From Candidatus Bathyarchaeota archaeon (lineage in GTDB: Archaea; Thermoproteota; Bathyarchaeia; RBG-16-48-13; GCA-020355125): a stretch of 16,525 bases of DNA. Of this stretch, positions 9,229 through 15,862 are shown one piece after another; position 1 is the stretch's first letter, and the number at the start of each line of letters is the position of its first letter. Both the position numbers and the translations under genes were made by a program. Location of the stretch: positions 1 to 16,525 of the forward strand of contig JAUWJG010000011.1 of assembly GCA_030607815.1 (NCBI GenBank), in the 5' to 3' direction. The notes beneath the pieces are model-generated. The model did no database searches. It was not told the origin of the DNA and worked only from the letters and a program-made list of their open reading frames with translations.

Positions 9229-11211
9229 TCAATTATTGTTAATGGATTTGTTTACTGTCAATGGATTTTTCAATTCGAATATTCTATCTCGAAGAGTAGC
9301 TGCCCTTTCAAACTCGAGGTTATGGGCTGCTCTTTTCATCGCTTCTTCCAATTCAATAATTATTAACGGTAGGTCCGTCTCAGGAAGACCACTAATTAAG
9401 ACTCTTTCTTCTTCTTCTGGAAGCCCGTCGATTATGTCAGTGATTTTTTTTTCAATTGTTCTCGGTACTATTCCATGTTTGATATTATATTTGCGTTGTA
9501 TCTTCCTTCTACGGTTAGTCTCCTCAACTGCTTTCTTTATTGATTTTGTAAGCTTATTAGCGTAAAGAATTACTTCTCCTCTAATATTCCTCGCTGCTCT
9601 ACCCATGGTTTGTATAAGTGCAGTTTCGTTTCTTAGAAAACCTTCTTTGTCTGCATCTAAAATTGCTACTAAAGAAACTTCAGGGAGGTCTAGACCTTCC
9701 CTTAATAAATTAATTCCAACTATTGTACCTATCTTGCCTAACCTCAATCTTCTCAATATTTTAATCCTCTCCAAAGTTTTAATGTCTGAATGCATATATT
9801 CAGCTCTAATTCCATTCTCAATCAAGTATTCTGTTAAATCCTCTGCCATTCGTTTAGTTAGAGTTGTGACTAAGACTCTTTCATTCATCTTCTCTCGCAT
9901 TTTTATTTCATTTATTAGGTCATCCACCTGATTTTCAAGTGCTCTAATAACTACTTTGGGATCAATCAATCCTGTAGGTCTAATTATCTGTTCTATAACC
10001 GGAATATTCTTCCTAAATTCGTAAACTCCTGGTGTTGCTGACGTGAAAATCACAGTTTTCATATATTTTTCAAATTCACTGAACATAAGTGGTCTGTTAT
10101 CAAACGCGGAAGGCAGTCTAAACCCATGTTTTACTAAGTTTTCTTTCCTTGACCGATCTCCACCATACATACCTCGAATCTGAGGAATTGAAACATGTGA
10201 TTCATCAATAATCATCAAAAAGTCTTCTGGGAAGTAATCAATAAGTGTAAAAGGCTTTTCCCCTTTTCTTCGTCCATCAAAATGCATAGAGTAGTTTTCT
10301 ATTCCTGGACAATACCCTACCTCCCTTAATAATTCAACATCATACAGAGTCCTCTGTTTGAGTCTATTGGCTTCTAACAACTTACCTTCTGAATTTAATT
10401 CCTTAAGCCGCACTTCCAATTCAGCCTTTATAGATTCGATTGACTTTTCAACTTTTTCTTGAGGCATTAAGAAATGCTTTGCAGGATAAATCGTTAAAGA
10501 TGATTTTTCACTAATCCGCCTCCCAGATAGGGGATCCATCTCAAATAATTTAGTTATGACACCGTCTGATACTTCAATTCTGAATGATATTCCTGCATAT
10601 GCTGGATATACATCTATTTTGTTTCCTCGAACCCTGAATCTTCCCGGAGTAAACGCAAAATCATTTCTTTCATACTGGATCTCAATTAGCTTCTGGAGCA
10701 TTAAATTTCTCTCCATATGCATTCCTCTCCGCAACAAAAGACGCAAATTAGCATAATCACTTGGGTTACCTAGACCATAAATGCAAGATACACTTGCAAC
10801 AATGATCACGTCTTGTCTATCCATGATTGACCGCGTAGCTGAATGTCGTAATCTATTAATTTCATCATTAATTGAAGCATCCTTTGCGATGTACAAATCT
10901 GTATGTGGGAGATAAGCTTCTGGTTGATAATAATCATAATAACTTACAAAATACTCCACAGCATTTTCTGGGAAGAAACGCTTGTATTCAGCACAAAGCT
11001 GCGCTGCCAGAGTTTTGTTATGAGAAATTACAAGTGTTGGTTTTTGAACTTTTTCAATTACTGAAGCTGCTACATACGTTTTTCCGCTCCCAGTCACTCC
11101 AAGTAATGTTTGAACTTGTTCGCCTCTATCGATACCATTAACTAAATCCTTAATCGCTTTAGGTTGATCACCCTTCGGGGTAAATTCGGAGAATAATTTG
11201 AACATTACCAT
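9229..11211 (-). CDS. uvrB: UvrABC excinuclease subunit B
   Basis: UvrB verifies damage, opens the DNA and recruits UvrC. The 660-residue product carries Walker A GVTGSGKT (38-45), the damage-probing beta-hairpin region YYDYYQP (91-97), the DESH box (336-339), SATPG (391-395), LLREGLDLPE (502-511) and motif VI QTMGRAAR (534-541). A C-terminal UVR domain for UvrC binding lies at about 617-648. The ATG at 11211 is preceded by GGTGAT seven bases upstream; M3 is a possible alternative start. It is the first gene of the operon, divergent from the UlaG-like gene. Length and motifs match bacterial UvrB closely, in line with the accepted bacterial origin of archaeal UvrABC. Confidence 0.98.
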   Translation of the reverse strand: MVMFKLFSEFTPKGDQPKAIKDLVNGIDRGEQVQTLLGVTGSGKTYVAASVIEKVQKPTLVISHNKTLAAQLCAEYKRFFPENAVEYFVSYYDYYQPEAYLPHTDLYIAKDASINDEINRLRHSATRSIMDRQDVIIVASVSCIYGLGNPSDYANLRLLLRRGMHMERNLMLQKLIEIQYERNDFAFTPGRFRVRGNKIDVYPAYAGISFRIEVSDGVITKLFEMDPLSGRRISEKSSLTIYPAKHFLMPQEKVEKSIESIKAELEVRLKELNSEGKLLEANRLKQRTLYDVELLREVGYCPGIENYSMHFDGRRKGEKPFTLIDYFPEDFLMIIDESHVSIPQIRGMYGGDRSRKENLVKHGFRLPSAFDNRPLMFSEFEKYMKTVIFTSATPGVYEFRKNIPVIEQIIRPTGLIDPKVVIRALENQVDDLINEIKMREKMNERVLVTTLTKRMAEDLTEYLIENGIRAEYMHSDIKTLERIKILRRLRLGKIGTIVGINLLREGLDLPEVSLVAILDADKEGFLRNETALIQTMGRAARNIRGEVILYANKLTKSIKKAVEETNRRRKIQRKYNIKHGIVPRTIEKKITDIIDGLPEEEERVLISGLPETDLPLIIIELEEAMKRAAHNLEFERAATLRDRIFELKNPLTVNKSINNN

Positions 11212-11386
11212 GAATTAAATCACCCAAATAATCAACGAATTATTGTACAGAACTTTTATTCTGCCTAATATATTTTATCATAATTTTATTTCCATAATAA
11301 CTATAAAACTCGTAAAATATATTCCCCTTTGTTATAAACAATAGACAAAATATCTTAAATTCTTCTAAAACTATAGATAGACTCTG
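11212..11386. promoter_or_regulatory. divergent promoter region between uvrB and the UlaG-like gene
   Basis: This AT-rich spacer of 175 bases must hold both promoters. For uvrB, ATCACC at 11219-11224 is its ribosome binding site on the minus strand, and AT-rich TATA-like stretches lie near 11265-11280. For the plus gene, AAAATATCTTAAAT near 11348-11361 sits about 30 bases before the ATG and no Shine-Dalgarno is visible, so a leaderless mRNA is possible. No strong dyad was seen. Confidence 0.4.
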
Positions 11387-12253
11387 ATGATGATTATGGG
11401 AAAAGGATTATGGTATACTAGAAGACTTGGTAAACCTCAACCACTTTGTAATTTAAGAAGTGAATGGTATGACTGGTTTCTTCAAGATGTTGATGAATAT
11501 GAAGTAAAGCAAGGGTTTATTGCATTGTGGTCACTTGGAGGAGCCGGGTTCATACTTAAGTCACCAAAATCAACAATCTATATTGATCCTTACTGTGGAG
11601 GAGCCCTAAAAAATGAGAAAACAACTACTCTGCGAATGATTCCTTTACCTTTCAACGCATCTGACGTGAAGAAGATTGACGCTACTGTTATCTCACATGA
11701 AGATCCTGACCATCTCAATGAAGACTTTATTTTTCCTATATCTAAAAATACCGACTCTTTATTTATAGGACCTCCAAGCGTCACCAATCTTTTAAAGAGT
11801 TGGAAAATAGCTGAGAATCGAATTGTGTCATTGAAAGAACATCAAGAAAAGAAAATCAAGGACATTCATATTATCGCGTTTCCCTCAAATGATCCAATTC
11901 CAAAAACCGCAAACACATACATCTTCGAAATTGATAATATACGAATTTTTCACGCAGGAGATTCACTTTGGTCCGATGAGTTTTTCAAAATTAGTCAAAA
12001 ATACAAGATAGATATAGCCCTCATCAGTCTTGGAGTGAATCCACCTGGAATAAAATACTATAATACTCCTGGAGAAATCCTTCAGATAGCTAGTGATCTC
12101 CAAACAAAAATGGTTATCCCTATGCATTGGGATCTATGGAGTTTCGCAATTGACAACCCCCGTCTTGTTGAATACGAAGCAAAATCCAGAAACATGAAAA
12201 TTAAAGTAGTTGTACTCAGGATAGGACAGCGTTTCACCTATCCTATAATCTAA
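11387..12253 (+). CDS. UlaG-like metallo-beta-lactamase-fold hydrolase with altered metal motif
   Basis: The 288-residue product resembles bacterial UlaG (L-ascorbate-6-phosphate lactonase) over most of its length. Shared elements are the N-terminal EWYDWF segment, ALWSLGGAGF (46-55), IDPYCGG (66-72), FHAGDSLWS (188-196), the IDIALISLGVNPPG stretch (208-221), IPMHWDLWS (244-252) and RFTYPI (282-287). The hallmark HxHxDH motif reads SHEDPDH (103-109), so the second histidine is replaced by D106. The later metal positions D192 and H247 are kept. The family includes lactonases, phosphodiesterases and nucleases, and no sugar-uptake genes lie nearby, so the substrate is unknown. There is no signal peptide. 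There are close ATGs at 11387, 11390 and 11396; no ribosome binding site separates them. It is divergent from uvrB. Confidence 0.85.
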   Translation: MMIMGKGLWYTRRLGKPQPLCNLRSEWYDWFLQDVDEYEVKQGFIALWSLGGAGFILKSPKSTIYIDPYCGGALKNEKTTTLRMIPLPFNASDVKKIDATVISHEDPDHLNEDFIFPISKNTDSLFIGPPSVTNLLKSWKIAENRIVSLKEHQEKKIKDIHIIAFPSNDPIPKTANTYIFEIDNIRIFHAGDSLWSDEFFKISQKYKIDIALISLGVNPPGIKYYNTPGEILQIASDLQTKMVIPMHWDLWSFAIDNPRLVEYEAKSRNMKIKVVVLRIGQRFTYPII

Positions 12254-12588
12254 CGGATATATCCTTCATTACCTATTTTAAATCATAAATAATAGGTTAC
12301 TTAAAAAATCGAAATGAAAGAATTTCAACTGAATAAATCTCTTGATTTCGTTCCGAGAGACATAAGAAGGAATAGATGTGTGTCCGTGTTCATTTTTTTA
12401 AAAGTTAAATTATTAATCACAATTTTAAAACCTATATCAAATAATAGACTTGATTAGAACATGACCCTCTATCTAATTATCTATATGTTTAACTCCTAAT
12501 GTTTTTTTCACTAACTTTTAACGATCGGAAAAACTTGTAGAAACCATTAAGAACTATTGTTGTACTAACAAAATGAGTGTGAAATAAC
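12254..12588. other. 335-base intergenic stretch, no convincing gene
   Basis: Right after the UlaG-like gene comes a 10-bp palindrome GGATATATCC (12255-12264). It is followed by a possible stem, ACCTATT (12271-12277) with AATAGGT (12291-12297), which may mark the transcript end. A T-run lies at 12393-12399. The rest is AT-rich DNA leading to the next gene. I see no RNA gene or repeat. Confidence 0.35.
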
Positions 12589-12966
12589 ATGCAAGAAGCA
12601 GGAATTAAAATTGAGTATACGCCAATAACGCACATACAAATTATGGATGTTACAAAATTATCGTTAAAAGAGTTAGCAAAAAGAGTTCAAGCGATGACAC
12701 AGTTCGGAAGACCCACTATGTTGAATTGGGCTGAAGGAATAGCGTTTCTTAGCATCCCTATGCATTTTGAATCTGATGACTTGGTAAAAAAATATCTTGA
12801 AGGAGAGATTGTGCTTCAAAACATTATCTATGCCCCTATGCCAGACTATAAAACTACAATCAAGGTTCAAACGTATGATGTGTATGTTCTGAATCAAACA
12901 CCCAGTAAAATATTACGTGCTATAGCTAAATGGTTAAGTAAACGCGCTAAAAATGATGATATCTAA
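12589..12966 (+). CDS. hypothetical protein, 125 aa
   Basis: I do not recognise the family. The product is soluble, without cysteines, a signal peptide or membrane segments. It opens with a beta-type segment (IKIEYTPITHIQIMDV, 6-21), then a helical stretch (24-36, SLKELAKRVQAM). A central part contains GRPTMLNWAEGIAFLSIPMHF (40-60, quoted in part for its hydrophobic strand) and a second beta segment TTIKVQTYDVYVLN (89-102). A basic helix at the C-terminus ends KWLSKRAKNDD. The alternation suggests a small alpha/beta domain. The ATG at 12589 has no clear Shine-Dalgarno. It stands alone between two long intergenic stretches, so context gives no function. The regular secondary-structure pattern and length support a real gene. 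Confidence 0.62.
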   Translation: MQEAGIKIEYTPITHIQIMDVTKLSLKELAKRVQAMTQFGRPTMLNWAEGIAFLSIPMHFESDDLVKKYLEGEIVLQNIIYAPMPDYKTTIKVQTYDVYVLNQTPSKILRAIAKWLSKRAKNDDI

Positions 12967-13069
12967 CTGAAAAAAATTCACCCCAGGTTTCATATATCTC
13001 CCCCGTTTATCTGATGTTTAGTACGTGCAGTGTCTATTTATACTAGATTTGGATGTACAATATTATTCA

Positions 13070-13186
13070 TCATTTTCTTTTCTGAACCAATTTGTCTCCT
13101 TCAAAATCATAAACATAATCAAACGTAGCTTCAACTAACTTACCTGATTCATCAACATTCTTTGCAACCTTACTCTCAAAGTTCAC
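13070..13186 (-). pseudogene. coding-like remnant or very small ORF
   Basis: On the minus strand an open frame starting at a GTG at 13186 reads NFESKVAKNVDESGKL, VEATFDYVYDFEGDKL, VQKRK, then two TGA stops. The frame extends upstream through PSIYYVHLV to a TGA at about 13214. The residue make-up (alternating acidic/basic, aromatic strand FDYVYDF) looks protein-like, but there is no ribosome binding site or good start codon. It may be the 3' end of a decayed gene. It lies downstream of, and on the same strand as, the frameshifted membrane gene. Chance cannot be excluded. Confidence 0.28.
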
Positions 13187-13254
13187 TAAATGAACATAGT
13201 AAATGGAGGGTATTCACGTAACATATTGTTTTAGATTATGTGTGAAAAGTAGGC

Positions 13255-13277
13255 GAGTTGAAAAAGATATTCAACTC
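13255..13277 (-). terminator. strong hairpin at the 3' end of the membrane-protein gene
   Basis: GAGTTGAA (13255-13262) and TTCAACTC (13270-13277) are perfect 8-bp arms around a 7-base loop. The hairpin begins inside the TGA stop of the minus-strand membrane gene. Only a short T-run follows, so it may be a transcript-end structure rather than a classical terminator. Confidence 0.4.
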
Positions 13278-13568
13278 AAATTTTACTCGTTTCTAGGTAC
13301 TCTTTAGGAGTTAACTTTTGCTTAATTAAAATAGACACTTCTGCAGCTAATGCTACAAATCCTGTTATTAGTTGGATTAAAGTCAAAACATATCCAACAT
13401 CACTATACGTTGTAGACCGGGATACAGGTGAATCAAAAAAGATAGAAATCCCCCTAATGTTTCTAACAGTCCACCAACAGTATTTAAGAGGTATATCAAA
13501 CTGATGGAGAATAATACATTTACAATTCCAATTAACGTAAAAGCAGAGCCTGTAAGTTTTTCTCTAAT
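13276..13568 (-). pseudogene. small two-helix membrane protein, frame broken or recoded
   Basis: This gene is hidden because no single frame spans it. After AAGGAG (minus strand, 6 bases before) comes ATT, then codons reading REKLTGSAFTLIGIVNVL through a first membrane helix (about 8-28) and the GGLLETLGGFLSF linker. At 13434-13440 the mRNA reads U_UUU_UUG. In the initial frame it stops at 13383 (about 61 residues). With a one-base back-shift it continues with DSPVSRSTTYSDVGY, a second membrane helix (about 60-82) and the tail KQKLTPKEYLETSKI, ending at the TGA at 13276 (about 97 residues). Two departures from a normal gene (AUU start, frame change) favour a decaying gene. A sequencing error in the six-A run or true -1 frameshifting are alternatives. 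I recognise no named family. Confidence 0.55.
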
Positions 13569-13748
13569 CGCTATCTCCTTGCTTTATTGGGTTATATGTT
13601 TTTATTCTTAACTTTTTCCAAGTAACACTCAAATAGTTCCAATACAAAAAATGAAAAATTTGATTGATGTATATCTCTACTTACTTTCTTTTTCTAATTT
13701 TTTTTCTCTTGATAGTAAGTTACATACAGAAATCATACTTCACCAAGT

Positions 13749-13765
13749 TGAGTGCATCGCACTCA
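13749..13765. other. 7-bp perfect hairpin between DUF362 and the membrane gene
   Basis: TGAGTGC (13749-13755), loop ATC, GCACTCA (13759-13765). It lies 55 bases after the stop of the DUF362 gene on the minus strand and may mark its 3' end; no T-run follows. The rest of 13569-13819 is AT-rich and holds the promoter and ribosome binding site of the minus-strand membrane gene. Confidence 0.3.
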
Positions 13766-13819
13766 GTGAACCCTCTAATAATGCTAGTTCTACTCGTCCA
13801 CGAATTTGTTTTGTTTCTA

Positions 13820-14647
13820 TTAACCTCTATTCCAGACTCTGTATACGGCTTCTATTCCGTCCCCAACAATATCTATCTCATTTACTTCGCCTATTCCGCT
13901 CTCGTGAAGCCACATTACATGCTTTATGGTTTCAGGGTTAATTCCAATAATCCTCGCAGCGGTAGCATCAGCAGCTACTGGGTCGGTGCTGGCAATTATT
14001 GTATTCATCTTCACCGCTTTTCCATGCCAGGGTCCCCTTCCCTCCTTCCCGTAGAAGCCGTCATTAACTGTCATGGTTGGTGGAAGAGTCTTGCAGATGT
14101 CATAGATCACTTTATTCATATCTTTTATGTGGTACAGAAACTTACGTTTCTTGGTGAGCATTCCGAACATGTTCTTAAGGCCCATGGTGATAGTTGTATG
14201 ATGTAGTGTTTTCATAGTCGCGTTACTTATTATCGCTGACTCAGTCGCTATTTTGGCGACCTTGAAGCTCTTTATCGCCTTAGGATTCTTTACGGTTAGT
14301 TCAACTTTTTCTTTCAGGTGTCCCATGTTGAGGTATTCAGCTCCAGCCTCTTCTATAACATCCATCATCCCCGTTTCAATTATCGCCTTGTCTGGGGATG
14401 TGATTCCTCCCTCTGTCTCAACAATGATAACCCTCTTCCCAAGGTCCTGTACCATCTTGATGATTGCCTTGACTACAATCGGGTCTGTTGTGATACCTGT
14501 CTCATATGTATGCGAGGTGATCAGGTTAACTTTAACGAGAACTGTATCCCACTGCTCAAGAGCCTCCTTGTAGTGTATAAGATTAAGGGCTCGATAAACT
14601 GGCTCTACACCTCGTTCACCTTTAACGACAGCTACCTTCGAAGACAT
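13820..14647 (-). CDS. DUF362 family protein without ferredoxin domain
   Basis: The 275-residue product matches the DUF362 family, uncharacterised proteins often found near redox or iron-sulphur genes. Typical segments are VLVKVNLI (36-43), TTDPIVVKAI (53-62), VIIVETEGG (73-81), LKNMFGML (157-164), the TVNDGFYGKEGRGPWHGK stretch (193-210) and STDPVAADATAARIIG (220-235). Many relatives carry a C-terminal 2[4Fe-4S] ferredoxin domain. Here that domain is absent, with a single cysteine (C185), so it is the short, single-domain form. The ATG at 14647 has AGAGGTAG upstream, about 12 bases away, a rather long gap. G+C in two 60-base samples is about 47%, against about 25% in one uvrA sample, so the gene may have been acquired separately. 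The function is unknown. Confidence 0.9.
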   Translation of the reverse strand: MSSKVAVVKGERGVEPVYRALNLIHYKEALEQWDTVLVKVNLITSHTYETGITTDPIVVKAIIKMVQDLGKRVIIVETEGGITSPDKAIIETGMMDVIEEAGAEYLNMGHLKEKVELTVKNPKAIKSFKVAKIATESAIISNATMKTLHHTTITMGLKNMFGMLTKKRKFLYHIKDMNKVIYDICKTLPPTMTVNDGFYGKEGRGPWHGKAVKMNTIIASTDPVAADATAARIIGINPETIKHVMWLHESGIGEVNEIDIVGDGIEAVYRVWNRG

Positions 14648-14775
14648 CTTGGTTATTCTACCTCTACTAATTAAATAATTTTAGCATAAATTAAATTGAA
14701 GTTAACCATCATATTTTGTCTTTAATTTGTTTATTGTATTAGACGAGCTATGAATGCGCCAACTTTCTATATTGT

Positions 14776-14782
14776 AAAAAAA
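14776..14782 (-). terminator. U7 terminator of the tRNA gene
   Basis: Seven A's on the plus strand give a U7 tract 22 bases beyond the CCA end of the tRNA on the minus strand, a usual archaeal tRNA terminator. Confidence 0.5.
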
Positions 14783-14804
14783 GTACTATTTCAGGGGATG
14801 AATT

Positions 14805-14975
14805 TGGTAGCGGGGAGATGATTTGAACATCCGATCTCAGGGTGTCTCAAATTGATGTTTTTTCCAAAAAAAGTTTTTTTTACTCACATTTCCTAAACTT
14901 ACCATTTGATGAAACCGTTACTTCATCACCAATCTTATGAGCCCTGCGGGTTAAACCTGGCTACCCTACCCCGCT
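14805..14975 (-). tRNA. initiator tRNA-Met (CAU) with a 92-base intron and encoded CCA
   Basis: Read on the minus strand, the acceptor stem AGCGGGG (14975-14969) pairs with CCCCGCT (14815-14809). It is followed by discriminator A and an encoded CCA (14807-14805). The D stem is GGGT/ACCC. The anticodon stem CAGGG (14946-14942) pairs with CCCTG (14842-14838), and the anticodon is CAT (14939-14937). The T arm is GGATG-TTCAAAT-CATCT. The A1:U72 pair and the three G:C pairs (GGG:CCC) at the foot of the anticodon stem mark the archaeal initiator rather than the elongator or Ile2 type. The anticodon loop is interrupted after A37 by an intron. Spliced length fits a normal tRNA. The gene is the only RNA gene I see. 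Confidence 0.95.
14844..14935 (-). other. tRNA intron at position 37/38 with canonical bulge-helix-bulge
   Basis: Pairing places the junctions exactly. Anticodon-loop bases CTCA (32-35) pair with TGAG near the intron's 3' end. Three-base bulges TA|A and AC|A flank this four-pair helix, and an inner stem GATTGGTG with CATCAATT (8 pairs, two of them G-U) follows. This is the motif cut by the archaeal splicing endonuclease. The 92-base intron also holds GATGAA/TTCATC and an A8-C-T7 run. It has no coding capacity. Confidence 0.88.
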
Positions 14976-15332
14976 ATACACGTTAGTTTATCTTTTCTTC
15001 ATTAATAAACTAACATAGCCTTCCATAAACCCATCAATTATTTAAGTTTTTATTAGCATGTTTGTTTATGATCCCTAAAATAATTAGAAGGTTCCCTAGA
15101 ACGACTCTTTATTCTATTACGTTACCTTATTTTTCAAAGAAATACGTTTTAAAAATTTATGTTTATTCTATGCTAAAATAATATTCTCTATCAGCTTTTT
15201 CACCATTTTTTTCATTCAATTTTTTCTCCTAAAAACATGTAAATACTTGTTGAAATATGAATATTGGTATTGAACAATTACATGTTTTATCGAAAACTTA
15301 CTATTCTTTAAATGTTATATTGAGGACGTAAT
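14976..15332. other. 357-base intergenic region with an inverted repeat, promoters of tRNA and PDCD5-like gene
   Basis: TTTATTAAT-like sequence about 38 bases before the tRNA is a possible TATA element for the minus strand. Towards the plus gene, AAAACATGTAA (15232-15242) and TTACATGTTTT (15278-15288) form an exact 11-bp inverted repeat with a 35-base spacer. GAGGA at 15322-15326 is the ribosome binding site of the next gene. The remainder is plain AT-rich DNA with no further gene visible. Confidence 0.45.
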
Positions 15333-15719
15333 ATGTCAGAAGATACTAATTTTGAAATCTTAAAACGAAGAAAACTTCTTGAAATGCAAAAACGCTTATT
15401 ATTAAAGAAGACTTTTGAATTGATGAAAGAAAAAGTAAAGAAACCAGAAGATCCTAAAAAAATATTATTGAAGGCTTTTGCAGGAAGAGGTTTAGAAGTA
15501 TGGAACGCTGCAGAACAACAATACCCCATAATTACCAGGAAGCTGATGTTTGAGTTGGTTTCTATTATAAATGCTGGAAAATTAAAGAATAAAATTACTG
15601 GAGAACAACTATATTCACTCTTCAGAAGTTTGGGTCTTAGAATTCGGTTAAATACGAAAATTAGAATATTTGAGAAAGGTAAATTTAAGACTATTGCCGA
15701 TAAATTACGCGAAAAATAG
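15333..15719 (+). CDS. PDCD5-like DNA-binding protein
   Basis: The 128-residue product resembles the archaeal/eukaryotic PDCD5 (TFAR19) family of small basic helical DNA-binding proteins. The N-terminal helix LKRRKLLEMQKRLLLKK (9-25) matches the family's RRRKLAEL-type start. The central three-helix core includes EVWNAAEQQYP, then LVSIINAGKLKNKITGEQLY (about 71-90), the signature pattern of 'LI.L...G+L...I..E.L'. The end (LGLRIRLNTKIRIFEKGKFK) differs from classical PDCD5 and matches, as I recall it, a divergent archaeal subgroup often labelled double-stranded DNA-binding protein. It is very rich in lysine and arginine with no membrane segment. The ATG at 15333 follows GAGGA with six bases between. 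Its cellular role in archaea is not settled. Confidence 0.78.
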   Translation: MSEDTNFEILKRRKLLEMQKRLLLKKTFELMKEKVKKPEDPKKILLKAFAGRGLEVWNAAEQQYPIITRKLMFELVSIINAGKLKNKITGEQLYSLFRSLGLRIRLNTKIRIFEKGKFKTIADKLREK

Positions 15720-15755
15720 TTCCCACATTAAACTAAACATGTATATCGTCTTTAC

Positions 15756-15768
15756 CTATAAAATAAAA
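15756..15768 (+). promoter_or_regulatory. TATA-like promoter element
   Basis: CTATAAAATAAAA is the best TATA match between the PDCD5-like gene and the surface-protein gene. Its centre is about 26 bases before the ATG at 15788, which would put the transcript start at or next to that ATG. Confidence 0.4.
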
Positions 15769-15787
15769 CTGTGTACCGCGAATAAAC

Positions 15788-15862
15788 ATGGTTATTTTAC
15801 AAAATGTTGGGACCAAATTACGAAATGAAGTTTTAGGAGATAACTATAAATGGGTTTTTTAA
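15788..15862 (+). CDS. possible 24-residue leader peptide overlapping the next gene
   Basis: An ATG at 15788 opens a short frame (MVILQNVGTKL, RNEVLGDNYKWVF) whose TAA overlaps the first codons of the surface-protein gene by 13 bases. It has no ribosome binding site, but its position right where the TATA element would start transcription fits a leaderless small ORF. The GGAG site of the next gene lies inside it. It may be a coupling leader or chance. Confidence 0.25.
   Translation: MVILQNVGTKLRNEVLGDNYKWVF

Noticed and set aside
9077..9565. 162-codon open frame on the plus strand over the uvrA/uvrB junction
   Set aside because: It is a reverse-strand shadow of two certain genes.
12314..12457. 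47-codon ORF (MKEFQLNKSLDF...) in the gap before the 125-aa gene
   Set aside because: No Shine-Dalgarno or good TATA spacing, low-complexity Ile/Leu/Lys end, no recognisable features; most likely chance in AT-rich DNA.
13664..14206. 180-codon open frame on the plus strand across the DUF362 gene
   Set aside because: The opposite strand encodes a clear DUF362 protein in most of this stretch; the plus frame has no family signal.
14844..14935. C/D-box guide RNA inside the tRNA intron (GTGATGA resembles box C)
   Set aside because: No box D (CUGA) or D'/C' pair with usable spacing lies within the intron; the GTGATGA is explained by the intron's inner stem.
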